The position numbers and the translations under genes were made by a program. From positions 142,272 through 206,271 of the forward strand of contig DBGCOP010000009.1 in the NCBI GenBank assembly GCA_048360435.1: a stretch of DNA of 64,000 bases. The letters are read 5' to 3'. The DNA is from Limenecus sp048360435. GTDB lineage: Bacteria > Cyanobacteriota > Vampirovibrionia > Gastranaerophilales > Gastranaerophilaceae. The number at the start of each line of letters is the position of its first letter. The stretch's first letter is position 1. Shown in pieces: positions 1-8,921 of this stretch. Below the pieces are notes generated by a model. The model was not told the DNA's origin, ran no database searches, and saw only the letters and a program-made list of their open reading frames with translations.

Positions 1-1
1 T

Positions 2-1147
2 ATGCCGCTAATGAAACAAGCAGCATATTCTCCCGGCGTAGAATTTCCATATGTTATTTCAAACGGAAAAATATACATAAAAACATGTAAGATAGGAGAT
101 TTGAAAGCCTCAAATATAACAGGAGATTTGAGCTCTCAAAAAAATATCTTGTACATAAAAAACATGTTCGCAGATACCTATGGAGGGAAAACAGCAGGAA
201 AAATCACATGCAATTTACCTTACAGCTCGATAAAAGCAGAACTTCAGGGACGAAATCTTGATGCAGCTGCGGCAGCAATGGCTATTCTGCCCAAACAACA
301 ACAAATATCAGGCAAATTAAATTTTGATACATCGCTTGATATGTTTGGTACAACCATACAGCAACAAATGAAAAGTATGAAAGGCACAGCAAACGTTTTA
401 ATAAATAATGGACACCTTGGACAATTAGGACGATTCGAACACTTCTTATATGCTCAAAACCTTTTGTCACAACGACTTATATATGCAAGTCTTAATAGCG
501 CAAAACAAGCTATAAAGCCAAAAGACACAGGCTATATTACTTATTTAAAAGGAATACTAAATTTCAGAAACGGTTATGTACACCTCAGCCCGGTCACAAC
601 AGCCGGACCACAGATGAGTATGTACATAACCGGTAATATAAACATGCTCAATAACGAAGCAGATCTCGAGATTCTCGGAAAAATTTCATCAGAAGTCTCA
701 AGCTCTATGGGAATTTTAGGTCGAATGACAATAAAAGAATTTCTTGATGAACACACAAATTATGGCCAAACTGTCGCAAATCTGTTCAATTTCTGCAACT
801 CAGAACTGCCTGAGATGGATATTTCAAAAATTCCTGAACTAAGTCCGGATTACAAGTATCAAACCAAAAATTTCAGAGTTTTAATCGCTGGAGACACAGA
901 AAGTGTAAAAGCTGTAAAATCATTTACCTGGATTAATCCTATCGGGACAAAACAGAAAATTCTTAAAGAAAAAATTAATCAAACACTCAACTCTGTCTTA
1001 CCCAAAAACAATAACACAACAACACAACAACAGACAACAACTGAAACAAAGCACAATACAAATATAACAATTGAATCAAAACCTGTGCAAAATAATCAAA
1101 ACACACAGCCTTCATTTTTAGATAACATACCTGATACATTTAAATAA
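2..1147 (+). CDS. AsmA-like protein, C-terminal part (5' truncated)
   Basis: The reading frame is open to the window edge, so the first Met (base 2) is probably internal and only the last 381 residues are seen. The part around residues 95-300 has the AsmA C-terminal look: an 'ISGKLNFDTSLDMFG' strand, then a 'GTANVLINNGHLG' segment and repeated short beta-type strands. AsmA/TamB-type proteins are large periplasmic bridges involved in outer-membrane lipid transport. The last 50 residues are a low-complexity Thr/Gln/Asn tail, probably disordered. The family call rests on pattern, not on a catalytic motif, so the exact subfamily is uncertain. Confidence 0.55.
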   Translation: MPLMKQAAYSPGVEFPYVISNGKIYIKTCKIGDLKASNITGDLSSQKNILYIKNMFADTYGGKTAGKITCNLPYSSIKAELQGRNLDAAAAAMAILPKQQQISGKLNFDTSLDMFGTTIQQQMKSMKGTANVLINNGHLGQLGRFEHFLYAQNLLSQRLIYASLNSAKQAIKPKDTGYITYLKGILNFRNGYVHLSPVTTAGPQMSMYITGNINMLNNEADLEILGKISSEVSSSMGILGRMTIKEFLDEHTNYGQTVANLFNFCNSELPEMDISKIPELSPDYKYQTKNFRVLIAGDTESVKAVKSFTWINPIGTKQKILKEKINQTLNSVLPKNNNTTTQQQTTTETKHNTNITIESKPVQNNQNTQPSFLDNIPDTFK

Positions 1148-1149
1148 TA

Positions 1150-2730
1150 TCAGGCTTCGTGTTTGATTCTTCCGTCTTCTGCTATATTGATAGGCTGGCC
1201 ATTGAATGATTTGATATATTCAATAAACATTTGAGTTTCATTTAAATCACATTTTTTTATAATTTTTTCGGGAGCTTTTAAAACCCCTAATCCTTCTGAA
1301 CCGCTGGCAACAAATGTGTTATAAGCAGCTTTGTAGAACTTGTCATTGCTTGGATTTTCAGCATTCAACTTTTCTTGTGTTCCATCTTTTTTTACAAGAT
1401 AAACATCTTTTACTTTGTCATTTTTGCCTATTGTATAACGCAAACCGCTAACCTGTAATGCTCCCGTTCTGTGGAACTTTCTGGTCGCCTCAACAGCACC
1501 GTTTAATGCATCAATGATATCTTTTTCACTAAGTTTATAAACATGAACATCATTGAAAAACGGCATCAAGTCTATAATTGCTCTGTCCGTAACAGGTCCG
1601 GCAGGCAAGCTTGCTCTAACACCTCCCATATTATTAAAAACAAGATCAGCATCAGAATATTTTAAATATGCATCACTCAAAAATGAACTTATTGGACTTT
1701 CTTCCAATACGGTTTCGGGTTTTGATTTTACATCTTTTGCTATCACACCTATTTGCTTTGGCTCACCAATCATAATATTAGTCATTATTCTTGCTGACAA
1801 GCTTTCAGGACGATTTTCAAGAGACTTCAATTCATTTTTTGCTTTAATTATTTTTCCGTCTTTATCATAAACAACATCAAGCTCACCATAGCTGTGTCCG
1901 TTTTTTCCGGCTTGAGTCAGTATAACCCATTCTCCTCTTGGAGATTTGAAAAGGTTTTTCCCCGGCACCAGACCATCTAATGTATCATGCGAGTGTCCGC
2001 CATGGATAACATCAATTCCCGCAACATTTTGAGCAATAGCTTTTTCAGCATCTATTCCCATATGAGAAACCAGTTTTATTATATTTACATTTTGTTTCTC
2101 GAGTTTTTCAACTTCCTTTTCAAGAGCTTTTTGGGTTTCAGCCAAATCCAAAACTTTTATATCCTGCGCATCAGCTTGACTTTGTGTCGAAAGTCTTGCA
2201 AATAAATCAGAAGGCATCAAACCAATATATCCGACTTTTCTTCCATTTTCTTCTACAACAATAGAGTCAGCCAGCCTGCCGGCATCTATATCATCCTGCA
2301 AAGAATAAGCCTTTAGATTATTGGGATCTTTGGGTTTTAAATTCAGTGCCAAAGTTTTAAAAGTCGCAAAATCAAGCATTTTTGACAAACCCTTTGAGCC
2401 TTTATTATCCATGTTATGGTTACCAATTGTAACTGCAGTCGGCTTTATAAGATTCATCAATTTGACAATAGCCAGATTTTTTTCTTCACTTGCACCGACC
2501 CAGTCATCACCAGATAAAATTACATCACCGCCCGGATTTTGAGCCCTAAACTCATCTACAACTGTTTTAAACTTGGTAAATGCACCTAAATGACCGTGAA
2601 AATCATTTCCATAAACAGTTTTCTGTCTAAACTCTTTATCACCGTTACCGTTATGAATTTGAGAAGTATTGTTTTGTCCAAATCCAACTGAAAATTTATT
2701 AAAAAGATTAAAATTATTATTAATAAACAT
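1150..2730 (-). CDS. 5'-nucleotidase / 2',3'-cyclic phosphodiesterase-like metallophosphoesterase
   Basis: Resembles the UshA/YfkN family, which hydrolyses nucleotides with a dinuclear metal centre. Metal-binding motifs are visible in order: 'GNDFHGH' near residue 45, 'LSGDDW' near 75, 'IGNHNMDNKG' near 110 and 'HGGHSHD' near 250, followed by the C-terminal nucleotide-binding domain ('NNMGGVRASLPAG', 'ASGSEGLG'). The canonical family carries a Sec signal peptide, but this protein starts with an Asn/Phe/Gln-rich stretch and has no hydrophobic leader. I chose the ATG at 2730; an in-frame GTG lies 15 bases upstream at 2745. The gene is convergent with the AsmA-like gene, with only 2 bases between the stops. 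Confidence 0.85.
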   Translation of the reverse strand: MFINNNFNLFNKFSVGFGQNNTSQIHNGNGDKEFRQKTVYGNDFHGHLGAFTKFKTVVDEFRAQNPGGDVILSGDDWVGASEEKNLAIVKLMNLIKPTAVTIGNHNMDNKGSKGLSKMLDFATFKTLALNLKPKDPNNLKAYSLQDDIDAGRLADSIVVEENGRKVGYIGLMPSDLFARLSTQSQADAQDIKVLDLAETQKALEKEVEKLEKQNVNIIKLVSHMGIDAEKAIAQNVAGIDVIHGGHSHDTLDGLVPGKNLFKSPRGEWVILTQAGKNGHSYGELDVVYDKDGKIIKAKNELKSLENRPESLSARIMTNIMIGEPKQIGVIAKDVKSKPETVLEESPISSFLSDAYLKYSDADLVFNNMGGVRASLPAGPVTDRAIIDLMPFFNDVHVYKLSEKDIIDALNGAVEATRKFHRTGALQVSGLRYTIGKNDKVKDVYLVKKDGTQEKLNAENPSNDKFYKAAYNTFVASGSEGLGVLKAPEKIIKKCDLNETQMFIEYIKSFNGQPINIAEDGRIKHEA

Positions 2731-2890
2731 ATAGAATTCCACCACTTCTGTCAGTTATATAAAACAAATGAAGCAGGAATTTTGACATAATATTAAAATT
2801 TGTTTACAAATGCACAATATTAAGTAAATTATAATAGAACAATTGTTTTTATATATATAAGGTTAGTTTTATTTACAGGTAGTTAATATT

Positions 2891-4135
2891 ATGGTTAACA
2901 GTGTTTCAGGTTACAATCAATACTCTCAATATTCAAATTTGGGTGGAGCAGTTAAAGTAGCAACCAGTGCAGCAGTACTTCATCAAAATGATGTAGAAAA
3001 TATGGTTAAATTTCTTAACGGTCAACCTGTTGTTTCATACGAAGATCCAACAATTCTAGAAACTGCAAAAGGAACTCTTCCAATGTTGGGCATTTTCGGC
3101 GCATTTCAAGGAGGAGCTGCGTTAAAGAAAAATAAATGGAATATAAAAAACACAATTCAGAATGTAAAAGCAGCATCTCCTTATAAAAACAGAACTCAAG
3201 CTCTTTCAGCCGGAAAAGCAGAAGTTTTAAAGAAATTCAAAGATGTAATGAAAAAAGAAGTAGCAGTGGATTCACAAAGAGGATTCCTTGGCAAGATGTT
3301 AGATAAAATCCCCGGCTACAAATCACTGAGAAAATCCGGATTTGGTCAGATGATGGGCAATAAAGGTACAGGCGCAGGCTGGATGGCTGTAATTGACGGA
3401 GCAATGGAAACAGTAACACAGGTAATTCCTACATTCCAACAAGCAGGACCGGCAGCAGGTTTTAAACAAATAGCAAAATCAGGTACGAAAGTTGTTGCAG
3501 GTGCAGCAGGATGGGTTGCAGGCGATGCATTAGGCAGAGGCATCGGTGCTGCAATAGGTACAGCAATTTGTCCGGGCATAGGTACAGCGATTGGAAGCTT
3601 TGTGGGCGGTTTCATCGGCGGTATTGTAGGTTCAGCAGCAGCCGGAAAAGCAGCAAAAGCTATTACAGGAAAAAGCGAACTTGAAAAACTCCAAGAAAAA
3701 CAAACTAACGAAATAGCTCAACAAATCGAAGCAGATCCGCAAACAAAAATAGCATTAGCACAACAATCTCTTCAACAAGCAGAAGCTATTCTTGCTCAAG
3801 ATACTGAAAATAAAGATGCACTTGCAGCAAAAGCATCCGCTCAAAAAGTTCTCGCAGAAGCTGCACAAACACAACAAGCAGCTCAAACAAACAATACACA
3901 AACATCAAATACACAAGGTTTTAATAACGGTTATGCACAATCCTTCAAAGGCGGTTTCGGTTTTGATATACCTCCTGTCCCAGGATTTAACGGAATGGGT
4001 TATGATATGAATATATATAGACAAGCATCAGCAAATGCAACAATGCCATATGCCCCATTTCAAACAAACCCCTTCAATCAACAACAAACAGCACAACAAC
4101 AAATCAATCCATTCATTCAACAACCTGCTGTATAA
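2891..4135 (+). CDS. Glycine-zipper protein of unknown function
   Basis: Not a family I can name. The 414-residue protein has no signal peptide. Residues about 195-255 form a glycine-zipper run of GxxxG spacings (for example 'GRGIGAAIGTAICPGIGTAI'), which commonly packs helices in membranes or forms pores. Then come an Ala/Gln-rich helical segment and a Gln/Asn/Pro-rich tail. It stands alone between an upstream AT-rich promoter region and a strong terminator at 4177-4211, so it is probably a single transcript. Possible roles (membrane-active effector or scaffold) are speculation. Confidence 0.6.
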   Translation: MVNSVSGYNQYSQYSNLGGAVKVATSAAVLHQNDVENMVKFLNGQPVVSYEDPTILETAKGTLPMLGIFGAFQGGAALKKNKWNIKNTIQNVKAASPYKNRTQALSAGKAEVLKKFKDVMKKEVAVDSQRGFLGKMLDKIPGYKSLRKSGFGQMMGNKGTGAGWMAVIDGAMETVTQVIPTFQQAGPAAGFKQIAKSGTKVVAGAAGWVAGDALGRGIGAAIGTAICPGIGTAIGSFVGGFIGGIVGSAAAGKAAKAITGKSELEKLQEKQTNEIAQQIEADPQTKIALAQQSLQQAEAILAQDTENKDALAAKASAQKVLAEAAQTQQAAQTNNTQTSNTQGFNNGYAQSFKGGFGFDIPPVPGFNGMGYDMNIYRQASANATMPYAPFQTNPFNQQQTAQQQINPFIQQPAV

Positions 4136-4176
4136 AAAATAATATCAATTAAACATAAAAACTAACCATAAAGAAA

Positions 4177-4211
4177 AGCGGTTCAAGCTATCTTGATACC
4201 GCTATTTTTTT
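4177..4211 (+). terminator. Rho-independent terminator of the glycine-zipper gene
   Basis: The hairpin AGCGGT-TCAAG / CTTGA-(T)-ACCGCT has one bulged T and a CTAT loop, and is followed by a run of T. It lies 42 bases after the stop at 4135. Confidence 0.85.
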
Positions 4212-4303
4212 AATAAAACCTATTTCCATATTCCCCATTAGTCTAGTATTGCCTAATTTAATTTAAGATTTTCCCCAAAATCTTAAAATTTAAAGCTTTT
4301 TTA

Positions 4304-4492
4304 TTAGTCAAGTAATGCCTCTAAGATTGTTGCATTTTTAGCAGCAAGTGTGTTCTCACGAACCTTATTTCTGTGGATATATGTTCTTAATGCTTCTCTG
4401 ATAAGTTCGCTTCTTGAACGATTTTCGTTGTCAGCAACCTGATCAATCTCATCTAAGAATTTTTCCGGCATTGAAATAAGTACTCTGGACAT
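4304..4492 (-). CDS. Ribbon-helix-helix (CopG-type) DNA-binding protein
   Basis: A 62-residue protein consisting of a single ribbon-helix-helix fold: the beta strand 'RVLISMPEKFLDEID' and then 'NRSRSELIREALRTYI', the two-helix pattern of CopG/ParD/NikR-N repressors. These act as dimers and often regulate their own or a neighbouring gene. The start is fixed by a strong AGGAGG just upstream (about 4500-4505). No toxin gene lies beside it, so it may be a stand-alone regulator rather than an antitoxin. It is transcribed divergently from the AlgX-like gene across a 300-bp gap. Confidence 0.85.
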   Translation of the reverse strand: MSRVLISMPEKFLDEIDQVADNENRSRSELIREALRTYIHRNKVRENTLAAKNATILEALLD

Positions 4493-4792
4493 AAGTTTCC
4501 TCCTGTGGTTTTTCTACTCTCTTGTTTTTTCTCTCTTAATTTGTTTATCTCTCGTACTTATATAAAAAATTTTTTGAAATAAAAATTGCTTATTTTTTAT
4601 ATAAAAAGTATATTTTAGTTAACATAACTTAACATTTTAAGAAAAAGTCGTAATATAAGTGTATTTCTAACTAAACCGATTTTACCGGCTCTAAAGAGTC
4701 ATTTTTATATTTTCAAAAATTCAGCATTAAACCTTTACAACGAAATTTGTTTTACATAGGATTTTATTAATTTATAGTTGGGGATTTAATTA
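4493..4792. promoter_or_regulatory. Divergent intergenic region between the RHH regulator and the acetylation genes
   Basis: About 300 bases without a gene. On the minus strand, 'TATATAAGTACGAGAGATAA' (about 4541-4561) is promoter-like and resembles the box at 32903-32918. On the plus strand, two TTAACA half-sites at 4619-4624 and 4629-4634 form a 10-bp-period direct repeat. The AlgX-like gene is preceded by GGGGA about 10 bases before its ATG. I see no other structured element. Confidence 0.4.
4619..4636 (+). promoter_or_regulatory. HLR1/Pho-box-like direct repeat (TTAACA N4 TTAACA)
   Basis: TTAACATAACTTAACATT. Two identical TTAACA half-sites start 10 bases apart, the geometry of OmpR-family sites. 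Each differs at one position from the RpaB HLR1 half-site (G/T)TTACA. A GTATA box begins 11 bases upstream of the first half-site, as it does 12 bases upstream at 23419. Confidence 0.4.
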
Positions 4793-6544
4793 ATGAAAAA
4801 GAGAACTCTTATCAGTATTGTTATTACCATTGTCTGTATAGTTCTTACGAACAGGCTCTGGTTTAATATCAAACCTTTACAGATTTCTTTTAATGCAGCA
4901 GGACATGGCAATACAAAATTTGAGTTTTTTTTAAATAAAAAAGACAACAACGAGTTAAAAAAAGTTAAGTACGGCATAGTTGAAGCTAACCTTGATAACA
5001 ATGATTCTGTTGAATTTTTCATCAATAGAGTGCATAGTGCAAAAAAGGTTAAAATAACTGTCAGTGCCAGTATTGCCCCCCCCCCCGAAAGGCTTGAAAC
5101 ACTTGTCCTGAGCGAGATTCAGCTCAGATACGGAAAGTATAAACTTGATGATTTACATGCATTTTCAGCTGAAAATGCTAAGTTAAAAATTGACGGTGAC
5201 AAGTTAATTATTTATCCTGAGTCTGATTCTTTTTCTCTTATTTATAACAAGCCTGTTAATATAAAAGGTTCAACCAATTTTGATATAAAAATTCTTCTTA
5301 TTATTGCAGTTCTATCATTCTTATTGTCATACAAACTTACTTCTTATTTAGCTGATTTTAAGACTTTAAATAATGCTTCAAGAATCGATATTATTTTCCT
5401 TTTATTGTTCTTTGTTATCTTGTTCATTCCTATGAGCAACATGGATACTGAAACTAAATACTCAGAAAAAGAAAACAGAGAGCTTGCTGAATTCAAACCA
5501 TTTATACAGAATAATGAAATAAATTATAACTTCGGAAATGATTTCAACGACTGGTTTAGTGATAGGTTTTTCTTGAGATATAACATTGTTAGAAGATATA
5601 TGGATACAAAATTTAATATATCTTTTAACTACTACGAAACATCAAAAGGTTTCATAAATAAAAGAAATAATTTCATGAGTGAAAGGTTATATCCGTCAAA
5701 AGATAATCTATCAGAACAAGAACTAAAAGAATATGCATATAGCTTAAATGAGCTGAATAAATTCTGTAAAGAAAATAAAATCAAGCTTTATATACTAACA
5801 TCGCCAGCAAAAGAAAATATTTATGCTGAAGAATTATATCCGTTTATTGGAAAGACGAACGAAGTAACAAAAATAAAACAAATGAACTCATATGTATTAA
5901 AACAAGATGGAATAAATATAATTTACACTTATGATGCACTAAAAAAATTGTCAAAAACAGATGCTGTATATTTTAAAACTGATCATCATTTAACAGATTC
6001 AGCAAATTATCTTGTATACCAACTTTTGATGAAAGAAATTGTTAAAGATTTCCCTGATTTAAAAATTGAAGAGGAATCAAAATTTGACAACTTTTATACA
6101 AAAGAAGTCCGCTCTGAATTCGGGAGATATTTTTTTGAAGGAAGAACATATCATTTTCTAAATTTACATAACACAAAAGTGTTAGACAAAAGATACAAAT
6201 ATTATAAGCATAAAAAACATAATCTATTATCAACCCAAATAATTAATCAAAGAAACAAAGAGGATTATACAGGTAAAGAATATTATTATCCCCCCGGAAA
6301 ATACAAAGCAATATTTATGGGCGATTCATATATAGATAATCTTACAGAATTTGTACCGTATTCATTTAAAGAAACAAAAAGAATTTATACAAATATTCCG
6401 ACTGATATGCCTGATGAGAAAAGACTGGACTTTAAAAAATACGAAAATGATATAAAAAAATACAAACCTGATATTCTTGTAATTTATTATTTTCATGGAG
6501 GTTTACATACCTTAAAACATTTTTTTAAAGAGGAGAAAATTTAG
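4793..6544 (+). CDS. AlgX/AlgJ-like SGNH-type polysaccharide O-acetylation protein, with C11 tract
   Basis: Likely the periplasmic partner of the MBOAT acyltransferase encoded next, one base downstream. The protein has an N-terminal membrane anchor (residues 5-22), two further hydrophobic segments (about 165-187 and 201-216), and then a domain with AlgJ/AlgX-type landmarks: 'KENRELAEFKPF' after the last membrane segment, 'FKTDHHLT' near residue 395, and 'FMGDSY' near 506 as the probable Ser nucleophile block. The family transfers or helps transfer acetyl groups onto exported polysaccharides. Codons 95-98 contain an uninterrupted C11 tract (5076-5086). Gain or loss of one C leads to a stop within a dozen codons, suggesting phase variation. 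Which glycan is modified cannot be told. Confidence 0.75.
   Translation: MKKRTLISIVITIVCIVLTNRLWFNIKPLQISFNAAGHGNTKFEFFLNKKDNNELKKVKYGIVEANLDNNDSVEFFINRVHSAKKVKITVSASIAPPPERLETLVLSEIQLRYGKYKLDDLHAFSAENAKLKIDGDKLIIYPESDSFSLIYNKPVNIKGSTNFDIKILLIIAVLSFLLSYKLTSYLADFKTLNNASRIDIIFLLLFFVILFIPMSNMDTETKYSEKENRELAEFKPFIQNNEINYNFGNDFNDWFSDRFFLRYNIVRRYMDTKFNISFNYYETSKGFINKRNNFMSERLYPSKDNLSEQELKEYAYSLNELNKFCKENKIKLYILTSPAKENIYAEELYPFIGKTNEVTKIKQMNSYVLKQDGINIIYTYDALKKLSKTDAVYFKTDHHLTDSANYLVYQLLMKEIVKDFPDLKIEEESKFDNFYTKEVRSEFGRYFFEGRTYHFLNLHNTKVLDKRYKYYKHKKHNLLSTQIINQRNKEDYTGKEYYYPPGKYKAIFMGDSYIDNLTEFVPYSFKETKRIYTNIPTDMPDEKRLDFKKYENDIKKYKPDILVIYYFHGGLHTLKHFFKEEKI
5076..5086 (+). repeat. Poly-C (C11) homopolymer inside coding sequence
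   Basis: Eleven consecutive C in a strongly AT-rich gene, read as Ala-Pro-Pro-Pro. With 10 C the frame stops at TGA after '...TTGTCC'; with 12 C it stops at TGA after '...AAGGCT'. The assembled length (11) keeps the gene open. Confidence 0.9.
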
Positions 6545-7945
6545 ATGCTTTTTTCATCAATGACTTTTGTATATATGTTTTTACCGATTGTGTGTTTGAT
6601 TTATCTTTGTTCTAAAAGAGAACTGCACAACGCTATTCTTTTGACAGCAAGTATACTTTTTTATGCTTGGGGTGAACCAAGATACCTTGCTATTATGCTT
6701 TTAACCATCATTGTTAATTATGCCGGTGCGATTGCAATTGAAAGGTTTAACTCACACAAGAAAATCCCCCTAATTATAACAATACTAATTAATTTAGGTT
6801 TTTTGGCATATTTTAAGTATTTCAATTTTGTTATTGATAACATAAACACTATTTTTTCTGCGAATATAAAGTTAATAGAAATTATTTTACCTCTTGGTAT
6901 TTCTTTTTATACGTTTCAGGCTATGTCTTATCTCATTGATGTTTATAGAGGAGAGTGTAAGGCCCAAAAAGACTTTTACAAACTTGCTTTATACATTTGT
7001 TTATTCCCTCAGTTAATTGCAGGGCCTATTGTCAAGTATCATGATATTGCAGAGCAGATTGATTCTCGTGAGGTTAATTTTGACAAGGTTCAATATGGCG
7101 TTAAAAGGTTTATTATCGGTTTATCAAAAAAGATGCTTATTGCAAACACTTTAGGAGCTATTGCCGACAAAATTTTTATACAAAGTCCTGACACGTTTAC
7201 TCCGCTTGTTGCATGGATAGGGGCTTTTGCTTATTCCTTCCAGTTATTCTTTGATTTCTCGGGTTATTCTGATATGGCTATCGGGTTAGGTGCTATTTTC
7301 GGATTCAAGTTTTTAGAGAACTTCAATTATCCTTACATTTCAAAATCTATCACAGAGTTTTGGAGAAGATGGCATATTTCTTTATCTACCTGGTTTAAGC
7401 AGTATTTATACATTCCTTTAGGCGGAAGCAAGTGCGGGATAAAAAAAACTTGTTTTAACTTAGCTGTTGTTTTCTTTTTAACGGGGTTGTGGCATGGTGC
7501 CAGCTGGACTTTTATCATCTGGGGCATTTGGAACGGCTTCTTTATTATTCTTGAAAAAATTACCGGTTGGCACAAGGATATACAGGGCATTTGGATTAAC
7601 GTTACAAAGCACATTTATGCAATCTTTGTTTTTATTATCGGATGGGTTTTATTCAGGTCTGAGGATTTAGGTTATGCGTTTACTTATATCAAGAACATGT
7701 TTGGACTTGTTAACGTCCATGACATTTCTTATGCTTTGCCATATTACATCGATACTTATGAAATAATTATGTTTACTGCTGCTTTATTGTGTTCTCTGCC
7801 TATTTTCAAAAATATTCTAAACGTCACCAAAGCCAACAAGACTTTATACGCATTTGTTAATCTCTGGCTTCTATTTCTGTTTTTACTCTCATCTGCCACT
7901 ATTGCAGCCTCTACTTACAACCCGTTTATTTATTTCAGGTTTTAG
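6545..7945 (+). CDS. MBOAT-family O-acyltransferase (AlgI-like)
   Basis: A 466-residue polytopic membrane protein of the AlgI/PatA/DltB family, which passes acyl groups across the inner membrane for modification of exported polysaccharides. The signature block is clear: 'FWRRWHISLSTWFKQYLYIP' and then 'LTGLWHGASWTFIIWG', whose His (residue 317) is the catalytic MBOAT histidine. It begins one base after the AlgX-like stop, so the two genes form an operon and are probably one acetylation machine. Its expression would depend on the same transcript as the C11-bearing upstream gene, so upstream frameshifts could also have polar effects. Confidence 0.92.
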   Translation: MLFSSMTFVYMFLPIVCLIYLCSKRELHNAILLTASILFYAWGEPRYLAIMLLTIIVNYAGAIAIERFNSHKKIPLIITILINLGFLAYFKYFNFVIDNINTIFSANIKLIEIILPLGISFYTFQAMSYLIDVYRGECKAQKDFYKLALYICLFPQLIAGPIVKYHDIAEQIDSREVNFDKVQYGVKRFIIGLSKKMLIANTLGAIADKIFIQSPDTFTPLVAWIGAFAYSFQLFFDFSGYSDMAIGLGAIFGFKFLENFNYPYISKSITEFWRRWHISLSTWFKQYLYIPLGGSKCGIKKTCFNLAVVFFLTGLWHGASWTFIIWGIWNGFFIILEKITGWHKDIQGIWINVTKHIYAIFVFIIGWVLFRSEDLGYAFTYIKNMFGLVNVHDISYALPYYIDTYEIIMFTAALLCSLPIFKNILNVTKANKTLYAFVNLWLLFLFLLSSATIAASTYNPFIYFRF

Positions 7946-7960
7946 AATTAAAAACAGCAA

Positions 7961-8818
7961 TTAGGAAATAAAACAATTCGTTGCAGTATGTATAAATTCA
8001 ATAATCTGTGAGAAATAATCTAAAGAAGATGCACCATTGATGATAATATCAGCCTCATGTTTTGAAGGTCTAATATATTTTTCTGCCGCATTGTTAACAT
8101 ATTCAAAATGCTTAATTGCATTTTCTTCCGACTGATTCCTTTTTGCGGCTCTTTCCATAAACCATTTCTTTTGAATTTTAGGATCAATATCAATGTATAT
8201 TTTTACATCAAACAAATCTTTTATATCTTTATACATAGCCGCCATTCCTTCAACCAGAATAAATTTTTCTGAAGATATAGGAATAGACTTTGGTACGCTT
8301 ATACCCGTTCCGTTGATTAGATACTGAGGCGCAAGTATGTTTTCACCTTGAGACAATTTTGTCAAATCTTCTTTCAGTAAATCCAGCTGAAAACTTTCCG
8401 GAGAATCAACATCATAACCGTTGTCTCTTAAGGCATCAAAATTGCCGTATTTTTTAATCAAATCAGAAATATCATTAAAATAATTATCAATACTCAAAAA
8501 TTCAAGAGGAAAATCCAAAGCAATACTGGTATTTTTCACCTGCTTACAAATTGTAGTCTTACCGCTTGCAGATTCACCGGTCACTCCAATAAGAAACTTT
8601 TTCTGTGGATTTTCAATCAAACGACGTGAAAATTTACTGATAAAATTAGGATTAATCTCCTTAAAGATAGGGTTTTCATTTTTTTTGTCATATTGAAGTA
8701 TTTGTTTAAACTTTGTTTGCAGATAAAATGCAAGAAATTCTCTGCCTGTTTTTGTTGAAAAATCCGGCTTAATTATCTTATCTTTTGTGTTTTGCTGTTT
8801 ATCAATTAACATTTGCAT
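7961..8818 (-). CDS. Uridine kinase / phosphoribulokinase-like P-loop kinase
   Basis: P-loop NTPase of the uridine-kinase/PRK superfamily. The Walker A 'GVTGESASGKTT' lies near residue 80, a 'SIDNYFND' acceptor-type block near 115, and 'FILVEGMAAMY' (Walker-B-like strand) near 195. About 70 residues precede the P-loop, longer than in Udk. A clear paralogue is encoded at 58979-59869 with the same extension and layout. Substrate cannot be assigned; uridine/cytidine is the default guess, but the extension and duplication argue for caution. Convergent with the AlgI-like gene. Confidence 0.7.
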   Translation of the reverse strand: MQMLIDKQQNTKDKIIKPDFSTKTGREFLAFYLQTKFKQILQYDKKNENPIFKEINPNFISKFSRRLIENPQKKFLIGVTGESASGKTTICKQVKNTSIALDFPLEFLSIDNYFNDISDLIKKYGNFDALRDNGYDVDSPESFQLDLLKEDLTKLSQGENILAPQYLINGTGISVPKSIPISSEKFILVEGMAAMYKDIKDLFDVKIYIDIDPKIQKKWFMERAAKRNQSEENAIKHFEYVNNAAEKYIRPSKHEADIIINGASSLDYFSQIIEFIHTATNCFIS

Positions 8819-8867
8819 ACATTACCAATACTTCTGAATTGAAAAATTTGTTATTAAAAACCCAAAA

Positions 8868-8910
8868 ATTAAAAAATATTAAGCACTCTTTAAAAAGTTT
8901 AAAAAGTGCT
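8868..8910 (-). terminator. Terminator downstream of the aspartokinase gene
   Basis: On the minus strand, AGCACT...AGTGCT arms (8882-8887 and 8905-8910) enclose an A/T-rich inner stem and are followed by a T-rich run. It lies 12 bases beyond the lysC stop. Confidence 0.65.
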
Positions 8911-8921
8911 CAATACAGAAT

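Noticed and set aside
3792..4010. 72-residue Lys/Gln-rich ORF inside the glycine-zipper gene
   Set aside because: Shadow frame of the Gln-rich region, no ribosome-binding site.
6290..6295. C6 run late in the AlgX-like gene as a second slippage tract
   Set aside because: Six bases is too short to be a convincing contingency tract.
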